Origin: Candidatus Altimarinota bacterium
GTDB taxonomy: Bacteria > Patescibacteriota > Gracilibacteria > UBA4473
Assembly: GCA_020630245.1 (NCBI GenBank)
Contig: JAHDBZ010000010.1
Location: 15,253 to 28,713, forward strand
DNA: 13,461 nt
Direction: 5' to 3'
The notes beneath the pieces were generated by a model. The model had not been told where the DNA came from. It saw only the letters and a program-made list of their open reading frames with translations, and did not search any database. Of the stretch, positions 6,927-13,461 are shown piece after piece; position 1 is the first letter of the stretch, and every line of letters begins with the position of its first letter. The position numbers were made by a program, and so were the translations under genes.

Positions 6927-8569
6927 ATTATGTCTTCTACCAATAGCTGCAACCGCTCCTCACCACGCCACACCTGTCTTCGTAGGGTAAAGTAAATGTC
7001 TAATGTCTGTCCGATGGTGATTTTGTCTCGATATGCTTGTGCTCGAAATTTCACAGCTGTGAAGGTCTTGCTGTCTTTGGAAAAGGTTAGACGTAAATGA
7101 TTTTTCTCCGCTCCCATCCAGTGAACTTCTGTGAGTTTAGCCGCTGAAAGCTGCCACTTGGGAGCCACAAAACCAATGCCGTAAGGAGCATGACGCTCAA
7201 TCAAATCTACTAACTCAAGCGTAATCAAGGCTGGTGCCAAAGCCTGAGCTGCATTTTGGCGTTCTGGCGCAACTATCTTGGCATAGTGCTCTGCTAGATG
7301 CTCTCGAAGCTCCGCTTCTTTGTCTGCTGGCATCGAAAACCCGGCGGCGGCTGGATGTCCTCCTACATATTCAAAAAGAGACTGCTTGGCTCGCAAGGCC
7401 GTCTCAATATCAGCCCAGACGGGCGCTCGACAGGAGGCTTTAAACCGGTCTCCTTCGCGACGCATGACGATCACGGGTTGGTGCAACTTCTCACTCCAGC
7501 GCCCCGCGACTAACCCCAGCAATCCCACCGGCCATGCTTCAGTAATGATCAATTGGAATGTAGCCTCTGGATCTATTTGCGCTGTCGAAGCCTCTGTCGC
7601 GGTTTGAGTCCAACGCTTTCGTTCATCGTTGAGCTGCAATAGATGATTTACGCGCGCTCCGAATTGGTCGCGTCCCAAAAAAAGCTGCACCGCGTGCTGC
7701 ACATCTCCGAGTCGTGAAGCAGCGTTAATCACCGGGCCCAAATAGAAGCCAATCGTGTCTTCGTTGAGATTTTCTCGATCAATTTTTAGCTGTTGAAGAA
7801 GCAGGGCTAGTCCGGGCCACGCCGTATGTCGCATCTGCGCTAATCCCAATCTAACCAAAGCACGAACCTCTCCACGCAATTGCATGCAGTCAGCCACCAG
7901 ACCAATCGTAACCACGTCTAGATATTTCTGCCAAAATATCGTCGCCTCTGTCCCCGAAAAATGCTGGTGTGCCAAAGCCTGTACTAATTTGAAAGCCACC
8001 CCCGCCCCCGACAAATCTTGGTCTGGGTAGTCACATTCAGACTGGTGAGGGTTCAAAATAGCAACGGCTTCTGTCGGGCGCCGCTCAGGATCAGGCTGGT
8101 GATGGTCAGTGATGATTACGTCCAACCCTTGTGCGGCCGCTTTTTGCACTGAGACAACATCATTGATGCCACAGTCTACAGTAATGAGCAGAGTCACCTC
8201 AGCTGCCACAATTTCATCTATGAAGTAGTCTTTGAGGCCATGAGAGTCCTGAGCTCTGTCTGGGATACGATAAGAAACTGCCGCTCCCAAACGTTTCAGT
8301 GCGTCGACCAAGATCGCGGTTGCGGTTACCCCATCAGCATCAAAATCACCAAAAACCATAATGCGTTCCTTGTTTTTTAGGGCCTGATTGATTCGCTCGG
8401 TAGCCACCCGCATATCATGCATCAGCAATGGGTCGTGCAAATTCACACTGGCTGGCTCTCGTTGCCCGAGCCAATCTGACACCGTCGCAAAATCCGCAAA
8501 ATTATTTTCTATTTGCCAGATTTTTCCGTCCCAAGACTTTTGCCTTTTCATCGAAAATAGGTTAAACAT
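6917..8569 (-). CDS. recJ: Single-stranded-DNA-specific 5'-3' exonuclease RecJ
   Basis: RecJ degrades single-stranded DNA 5' to 3' in recombination and mismatch or excision repair. The 550-residue protein is slightly short for RecJ (about 560-580). The DHH domain shows DFDADG at 75-80, VDCGI at 131-135, TDHH at 154-157 and VADC at 225-228, the metal-binding aspartates and histidines. INAASRLGD (281-289) is the next conserved block; most relatives have PRINAAGRLG, so here an Arg is replaced by Val280. The DHHA1 domain has GGHPAAAGFSM at 403-413. The last 100 residues (about 450-550) form the OB fold that binds DNA. The start at 8569 has a weak upstream GAG; Met7 is an alternative. It is divergent from the DUF2797 gene and followed by the kinase-like gene. 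The gene is intact and probably active. Confidence 0.95.
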   Translation of the reverse strand: MFNLFSMKRQKSWDGKIWQIENNFADFATVSDWLGQREPASVNLHDPLLMHDMRVATERINQALKNKERIMVFGDFDADGVTATAILVDALKRLGAAVSYRIPDRAQDSHGLKDYFIDEIVAAEVTLLITVDCGINDVVSVQKAAAQGLDVIITDHHQPDPERRPTEAVAILNPHQSECDYPDQDLSGAGVAFKLVQALAHQHFSGTEATIFWQKYLDVVTIGLVADCMQLRGEVRALVRLGLAQMRHTAWPGLALLLQQLKIDRENLNEDTIGFYLGPVINAASRLGDVQHAVQLFLGRDQFGARVNHLLQLNDERKRWTQTATEASTAQIDPEATFQLIITEAWPVGLLGLVAGRWSEKLHQPVIVMRREGDRFKASCRAPVWADIETALRAKQSLFEYVGGHPAAAGFSMPADKEAELREHLAEHYAKIVAPERQNAAQALAPALITLELVDLIERHAPYGIGFVAPKWQLSAAKLTEVHWMGAEKNHLRLTFSKDSKTFTAVKFRAQAYRDKITIGQTLDIYFTLRRQVWRGEERLQLLVEDIMNV

Positions 8570-8610
8570 TTCTCGACAATTTGATAGGTGGTTGCTTCAT
8601 CAAAAAATCA

Positions 8611-8649
8611 TTTTCAACTTCTTTCTTCTCAACTTCTCATCTTCAATAC
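8611..8649 (+). repeat. Degenerate 7-8-bp pyrimidine-rich tandem repeat
   Basis: The spacer between recJ and the DUF2797 gene reads as units TTTTCAAC (8611-8618), TTCTTTC (8619-8625), TTCTCAAC (8626-8633), TTCTCATC (8634-8641) and TTCAATAC (8642-8649). It is a strand-biased polypyrimidine stretch that ends 6 bp before the likely start at 8656. No promoter boxes are evident in it. Confidence 0.5.
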
Positions 8650-8655
8650 TCGTTA

Positions 8656-9552
8656 ATGAAAGTGCACGTGTATGACTTCCGCTGGACAGACGAACATTCG
8701 GTTCGGTTTGAAGCTTCTAATGGAGAAAAATTTGGTCGTAAACCCCTCCAGGTTGGTGACAACTTATCACTATCGATCGAAGGCGTTGTTGCTTGTGCGG
8801 GGTCAGAAAGAGAAGGCGTGTGGCAGCCCTGTCCAGACCAGGTACAGGGTCGAGCCAAGTGCGAATACTGTCGCAATCGCGAAGGAAGTTTTGTCTACAC
8901 CTCTTTCGACGGATTTAACACTGATATGTTTAACGCCGAAGACCTGGCCAAGATCGAGGGCGAACACTGGGTCTACCTAGCCCTGTTTGACGAAAATACG
9001 CAGAAAATTGGGGTTTCCAAAGCCAGTCGTAAACAAATGCGACAACTCGAACAGGGTTCGGTCGCCACGCTGTATATTGCCAAAGCCCCCAACGGAACAG
9101 TCGCTCGACAGATAGAGACGCTCTTTCGTCAGAGCGGCATGCTTGATAAAGTTCAAAGCAGCGCCAAAAAAGACGCCTGGCAACTAGATTTGTCCAACCA
9201 AAAAGCGGAGGAAATTCTGCGAGGCAAGTTTGACCAGCACCGAAACTGCCTGGAAAGCCATCCGCATCTAAAAGATTTCATACTCGAAAACCCAGAGTTT
9301 ACGGTTTGGGAAGATTATTTTGGGACTAAGGCCGTCAAAGAAAGACCGCACGAAGTGCATGAAGTGAAACTCGACCTAGAAGAATCAGTTTCGGGTACAA
9401 TTGTAGCCATCAAAGGGGCTTTTCTGCTCCTCGATACTGGCGAAGACCTGGTTTCGGTCTGCGGCCGCGATCTGCGTGGCTACTGGGTAGACTTTGAGGA
9501 AACGAGTCCCGGTCTAAGGTTGAAACAGGCGTTGCAGGGAGCGTTGTTCTAG
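8656..9552 (+). CDS. DUF2797 zinc-ribbon protein
   Basis: This 298-residue protein matches the DUF2797 pattern. A cysteine cluster (C47, C59, C69, C72) sits in CAGSEREGVWQPCP and RAKCEYCRNR, probably a zinc ribbon. It is followed by HWVYLALFDENTQKIGVSKASRKQMRQLEQG (about 104-134), the most conserved part of the family. The Y-L ... K-I-G ... R spacing resembles a GIY-YIG nuclease core, with E154 (ARQIETLFRQ) in the place of the catalytic Glu; this is my inference, and no activity is proven for the family as far as I know. The C-terminal region 235-285 is beta-rich. The frame is open back to an ATG at 8581, but that extension is spacer repeat, so MKVHVYDFRW at 8656 is taken as the start. There is no Shine-Dalgarno sequence. 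It is divergent from recJ and probably cytoplasmic. Confidence 0.8.
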   Translation: MKVHVYDFRWTDEHSVRFEASNGEKFGRKPLQVGDNLSLSIEGVVACAGSEREGVWQPCPDQVQGRAKCEYCRNREGSFVYTSFDGFNTDMFNAEDLAKIEGEHWVYLALFDENTQKIGVSKASRKQMRQLEQGSVATLYIAKAPNGTVARQIETLFRQSGMLDKVQSSAKKDAWQLDLSNQKAEEILRGKFDQHRNCLESHPHLKDFILENPEFTVWEDYFGTKAVKERPHEVHEVKLDLEESVSGTIVAIKGAFLLLDTGEDLVSVCGRDLRGYWVDFEETSPGLRLKQALQGALF

Positions 9553-9605
9553 AGAAAGCGAGAACGCTAGAACGCGAGATTACTAGTGTCTAGAGACTAG
9601 AGTCT
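9553..9605 (+). repeat. Degenerate 7-8-bp AGAnnnCn tandem repeat rich in CTAG
   Basis: The spacer reads as seven units that all begin with AG: AGAAAGCG (9553-9560), AGAACGCT (9561-9568), AGAACGCG (9569-9576), AGATTACT (9577-9584), then heptamers at 9585, 9592 and 9599 ending in TCT or ACT. Five CTAG tetramers lie at 9549, 9567, 9583, 9590 and 9597. GTTCTAG (9546-9552) and CTAGAAC (9567-9573) could pair as a small hairpin after the DUF2797 stop. Confidence 0.55.
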
Positions 9606-9635
9606 TATTACAATGCATGTTAAACTCTCATTCGC

Positions 9636-10550
9636 ATGAAAAGCGTTCAAATCACTGCCGAAGGCCGACAAAGCACCAAGGAATTGGGGCGAAAAGATCT
9701 CGCCAAAGATTTTGAACTCCACCATCGTGATCTGCGGCCACTCTTTTCAGTGCGTCAGGTGGCCACGATTTTTTCACGTGGTGATGCCGTCGTTGCCAAT
9801 CTAGGCTTGGTCAAATTACTGATCTCAAAAGACCGTGTCCTGATCTTTAATCTCGACAATAAACAGATCACCGATGAGTTTCTCCCTGGACTCAAGGAAA
9901 AATTAAAAGGCCTACGCAAAGACCACCATTTTGAACTGGTCGTCCTCGACTACGCCACCCACTACAAAGTCGCCAACATGCGAAGCCAGCTGGAAAGCTT
10001 GGAAAAAGGCGTTACCAAAGTACTCCGCCTACTCAATCAAGACTACGGGCAGATTAACCTCGAGAGGCTTTTGAAACTCAAAAAACGAATTTCCAAATTT
10101 GAAATCGCCGTACGAGAAAACCAAGAAGCCGGCGAAGAGGTGCTCGAAGATGACGAAGAACTGATCGATCTATGTCTCAGCCAACGAAGAAAGAAGAATG
10201 TAAATTTCGATGAAGCCGAATCGATCCTAGATTCATTTGTCGAGCAGGTCGAGGACATCGCTCATCGAGTCGACGAGCTCAAAGAAAACATCGACGACAC
10301 GCAGGAGATTTTGTCACTCAAGATCAATAGTCTACGTAATTCTATTATCCGATTTGAACTCGTCGCAACCTTGACCACGGCCCTGTTTGCCCTGATGGCT
10401 GTCATTACGGGACTCTATGGGATGAATATCCAAAACAATCTCGAAACCAATCATGCCGCCTTCTGGTTGATCGTGGGCATGTTTGTAATTAGTGCCTTGC
10501 TATTTGGAGTTTGGATGTGGGGTTTCCTCAAGAGAAAGAAAATACTATAA
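9636..10550 (+). CDS. corA: CorA/Mrs2-type magnesium transporter
   Basis: This 304-residue inner-membrane protein belongs to the 2-TM GxN family of magnesium channels, which work as pentamers. The diagnostic GMN sits at 262-264 (GLYGMNIQN) just after TM1 (about 241-260); TM2 is about 275-296, and a basic tail KRKKIL ends the protein. The large cytoplasmic N-domain runs to about 240 and has long helices rich in Glu, Lys and Leu. The start of the domain (HHRDLRPLF, then VRQVATIF, VVANLGLVKLLIS and VLIF) is closer to the Mrs2/Alr1 branch than to E. coli CorA. Acidic residues follow GMN (E270 in the loop NNLETNH), as expected at the channel mouth. No Shine-Dalgarno sequence precedes ATG 9636; TACAAT at 9609-9614 could be a -10 box. 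The gene is complete. It faces the membrane protein gene at 10593. Confidence 0.9.
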   Translation: MKSVQITAEGRQSTKELGRKDLAKDFELHHRDLRPLFSVRQVATIFSRGDAVVANLGLVKLLISKDRVLIFNLDNKQITDEFLPGLKEKLKGLRKDHHFELVVLDYATHYKVANMRSQLESLEKGVTKVLRLLNQDYGQINLERLLKLKKRISKFEIAVRENQEAGEEVLEDDEELIDLCLSQRRKKNVNFDEAESILDSFVEQVEDIAHRVDELKENIDDTQEILSLKINSLRNSIIRFELVATLTTALFALMAVITGLYGMNIQNNLETNHAAFWLIVGMFVISALLFGVWMWGFLKRKKIL

Positions 10551-10554
10551 AACA

Positions 10555-10578
10555 GAAGTTTTGAAGATGAGAAGAACC
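10555..10578 (+). repeat. Three 8-bp GAAGnnnn units in convergent spacer
   Basis: GAAGTTTT (10555-10562), GAAGATGA (10563-10570) and GAAGAACC (10571-10578) follow the corA stop directly. The 14-mer at 10561-10574 is the exact reverse complement of 8633-8646 in the recJ/DUF2797 spacer. AAAAC (10549-10553) and GTTTT (10558-10562) could form a very small hairpin; no good terminator is seen. Confidence 0.4.
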
Positions 10579-10592
10579 TTACAAATAAAATG

Positions 10593-11153
10593 CTAGTCAA
10601 CTTCAGCCTCAAAAAAGAAACTCGTCACCAAGAACGAAATCGCCGGCAGAGTGAACCAGATTTGATAGTAATCGATAAGGATCTGAGCGAGCAATGATTG
10701 CTCGTAAACCACTAAACCCTCCACAGCCCGCGACATACCCTCGACGAAAGAATTGCCAGACATGTAGATTAGGATTGTCGACAGAAAAAGCGCCGCACTG
10801 AGCGCTGCAAAGAGAGCATGTATGACCATCCGCGTCGACCACTTTTCATGCTGTCCCATGGTAACGTGAAAACCGCTTTTAACGACAAACACCGCCGCCG
10901 CAATAATCAGCAGCGTAATCCGCAACCACATAAAAAACTGATCTTCCCAGCCGTACAGGATCGCTTGCCATCCCGGAGAGGGGTCAAAGACAAAGCGCTC
11001 AAGCAGGCTCGCAATCCCGTCGGAGGTCAAAATCGCGATATAAATACTCAAAATCAGCTTAATCGTCTGGTCCTGCCCGATGATAAAACTGTACATAAAC
11101 AGCATCACCGCCACAGCGAGAATTACCAGATTCCAGGTCAAAGCGACTTCCAT
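10593..11153 (-). CDS. Multi-pass membrane protein of unknown function, 186 aa
   Basis: I do not recognise a named family. About five hydrophobic segments are visible at residues 6-26, 31-50, 77-95, 108-130 and 164-182, counted from the start MEVALTWNLVIL at 11153. The first two helices are joined by a short polar GQDQT turn, an arrangement loosely like CvpA-type proteins (weak inference). The open frame extends upstream to an ATG at 11246, but that would overlap the divergent gene and add a non-membrane basic stretch. The start at 11153 has GCAGG close upstream and a TATACT -10-like box 9 bp before the ATG. The likely site is the cytoplasmic membrane. It faces corA tail to tail and is divergent from the small anchored protein; no operon partner is seen. 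Confidence 0.7.
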   Translation of the reverse strand: MEVALTWNLVILAVAVMLFMYSFIIGQDQTIKLILSIYIAILTSDGIASLLERFVFDPSPGWQAILYGWEDQFFMWLRITLLIIAAAVFVVKSGFHVTMGQHEKWSTRMVIHALFAALSAALFLSTILIYMSGNSFVEGMSRAVEGLVVYEQSLLAQILIDYYQIWFTLPAISFLVTSFFFEAEVD

Positions 11154-11190
11154 GCCTGCATAGTATACCGGCGGACCCAATTCTAATAAC

Positions 11191-11214
11191 TTGCTTTTTT
11201 GCTTCCTTGTTTTA
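11191..11214 (+). repeat. Three 8-bp TTGnTTnn units in divergent spacer
   Basis: TTGCTTTT (11191-11198), TTGCTTCC (11199-11206) and TTGTTTTA (11207-11214) occupy the middle of the 74-bp spacer between the membrane protein and the 148-residue gene. The pyrimidine-rich plus strand leads straight to the ATG at 11228. No clear -35/-10 pair for the plus-strand gene is visible. Confidence 0.4.
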
Positions 11215-11227
11215 ATAAGAATCATAG

Positions 11228-11674
11228 ATGGAACAAAAAGACACAATAAATTGGTGGCCAGGAATCGCCTGTGCGGTGTTTACCGTGGTTGCTGCTGGCA
11301 TCAATATTCCTCAGGAAAAAATGAGAAAAGACCGCTTATTTGCAAGCGCTGTGGAACGAATCACGAGTCTAAATGAGGGGCGATACTGTCAGGGACGCGT
11401 TGCGAGCTATCAAAAACCAGTGCACATTGAAACTATCGTTGCCGAAACCTCCCAAAACAAAGTGCTTCAAGTCTTGGTACACGCTCCCAATAATCATGAA
11501 GTTCGAACCGACATCAACATTGGTGGCGACGCTTTGCCTGCAAAAACAGACATCAAGATGTCTGCTAAAAATATGCCTGAAGCTGTTAAAAGCGAGGTTT
11601 ATTACATCATTGATAAGCTCCTGGCTAACAAGTTTGAAGTCGATAATTGCTACGCCATTCCAACCCCCTTATAA
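11228..11674 (+). CDS. Hypothetical membrane-anchored protein, 148 aa
   Basis: I do not recognise this protein. Residues 9-26 (WWPGIACAVFTVVAAGIN) form one hydrophobic segment after a short polar start, so it is probably an N-terminal anchor or uncleaved signal. The remainder (30-148) is soluble and mixed in structure: a helix KMRKDRLFASAVERI, strands around VHIETIVAE and KVLQVLVHA, and a final helix KSEVYYIIDKLLANKF. Two cysteines outside the anchor (C54 and C142) might pair. There is no Shine-Dalgarno sequence before the ATG. It ends 17 bp before the -35 box of the rRNA promoter without an obvious terminator, so read-through into the rRNA unit is possible. It has no recognisable catalytic motif. 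Confidence 0.6.
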   Translation: MEQKDTINWWPGIACAVFTVVAAGINIPQEKMRKDRLFASAVERITSLNEGRYCQGRVASYQKPVHIETIVAETSQNKVLQVLVHAPNNHEVRTDINIGGDALPAKTDIKMSAKNMPEAVKSEVYYIIDKLLANKFEVDNCYAIPTPL

Positions 11675-11691
11675 AATTCCCCAAAAAAGCT

Positions 11692-11720
11692 TTGACAGGG
11701 CCCCGCTTCGTCACTAAGAT
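11692..11720 (+). promoter_or_regulatory. rRNA operon promoter
   Basis: A perfect -35 box TTGACA (11692-11697) is followed after exactly 17 bp by TAAGAT (11715-11720), 5/6 for a -10 box. An A-run (11683-11688) just upstream could act as a proximal UP element. The bases after the -10 box (CGGCCGG, 11721-11727) are a GC-rich discriminator, which in studied bacteria makes rRNA promoters sensitive to ppGpp and starting-nucleotide levels. Transcription should start near 11727. This is the best promoter in the window. Confidence 0.85.
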
Positions 11721-11979
11721 CGGCCGGCTGTGTTGGACACCTAGTGACTAACTCAGCACAGAAAAGCTCTTTTCCATTTCGAACGCAACAATTTTTTGTT
11801 TAGCTAGCCGGCTAAACAAATTTCGGTGGTGCTAATTCTTTTCCGGGGTTAGTTATCACCAAGCAACAATCAACGTTTATTCTATTTTGAATTTTTTTAC
11901 TGGTTTTCTAAAACCAGAACTTATATAGCCACCATATATCATGAGCGCCTAGCGCAGTGATATTGGCAAATTTCTTGAT
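11721..11979 (+). other. Structured rRNA leader (5' external spacer)
   Basis: This 259-nt stretch between the rRNA promoter and the 16S 5' end holds no gene. It is rich in hairpins. The first has arms 11728-11740 and 11744-11761. The second is a perfect 10-bp stem, 11795-11804 with 11811-11820. The third is an 11-bp stem with one bulge, 11825-11835 with 11849-11860. The fourth is a perfect 8-bp stem, 11900-11907 with 11910-11917. The fifth is an irregular stem, 11932-11948 with 11952-11966, ending 13 nt before the mature 5' end. AGCTCTTTT (11765-11773) resembles the boxA antitermination signal (TGCTCTTTA). Some of these stems probably guide processing or antitermination. Confidence 0.7.
11795..11820 (+). 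promoter_or_regulatory. Perfect 10-bp hairpin in rRNA leader
   Basis: TTTGTTTAGC (11795-11804) is the exact reverse complement of GCTAAACAAA (11811-11820), with a 6-base loop TAGCCG. It is preceded by a T-run and followed by TTTCGG, not by a long T tract, so it is unlikely to be a terminator and more likely a leader RNA structure. It lies about 20 nt after the boxA-like sequence. Confidence 0.6.

Positions 11980-13461
<1,482 letters not shown>

Noticed and set aside
8581..8655. N-terminal extension of the DUF2797 protein from an ATG at 8581
   Set aside because: The added residues (Ser/Phe-rich) are just a translation of the pyrimidine-rich spacer repeat; the family-like start is at 8656.
11154..11246. 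N-terminal extension of the membrane protein to 11246
   Set aside because: It would overlap the start of the divergent 148-residue gene and has no membrane character; the ATG at 11153 has better upstream signals.
11795..11820. Perfect hairpin as a terminator in front of 16S
   Set aside because: It is not followed by a T tract and lies between the rRNA promoter and the 16S gene, where termination would be harmful.

Overview
This window looks like a piece of a Patescibacteria (CPR) genome. The evidence is the 16S rRNA gene at the right end, which carries substitutions I associate with that group: A921 with U1396, a GGGGUAAAAUCC 690 loop, a short V3 stem and an altered 3' tail. The genes are compact, often start without a Shine-Dalgarno sequence, and include a PilX-like pilin, a PKD-repeat secreted protein and several small unknown proteins. 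All long frames stay open under the standard bacterial code and TGA is used as a stop, so this is not a lineage that reads UGA as glycine. I cannot place it below the level of CPR.

Layout, left to right. The 3' half of pyrH (UMP kinase) faces a PilX-like minor pilin gene across a spacer that holds a good bidirectional hairpin. Divergent from the pilin is gpmA (phosphoglycerate mutase). Facing gpmA is a minus-strand group of three tightly packed genes: a 113-residue unknown, an M16 zinc peptidase and a 125-residue unknown. Divergent from that group is a 675-residue secreted PKD-repeat protein. Next comes a minus-strand pair, recJ followed by a small P-loop kinase-like protein. Divergent from recJ are a DUF2797 zinc-ribbon protein and a CorA/Mrs2 magnesium channel, both on the plus strand. 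A multi-pass membrane protein on the minus strand faces them. A small membrane-anchored unknown on the plus strand precedes a strong rRNA promoter, a structured leader of about 250 nt and the 16S rRNA gene, which runs off the right edge at about E. coli position 1535.

Most genes are housekeeping: nucleotide synthesis, glycolysis, repair, magnesium uptake and ribosome synthesis. The pilin and PKD proteins are surface parts that would suit a cell living attached to another cell. Two things stand out beyond the genes. First, most of the intergenic spacers are built of degenerate tandem units of 7 to 8 bp, with a different unit in each spacer. Second, the 16S rRNA has coordinated, pair-preserving changes at functional sites: the decoding A-site pair 1409-1491, the helix 27 base, 921-1396 and helix 45. 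I saw no CRISPR array, tRNA gene, transposase or insertion sequence.
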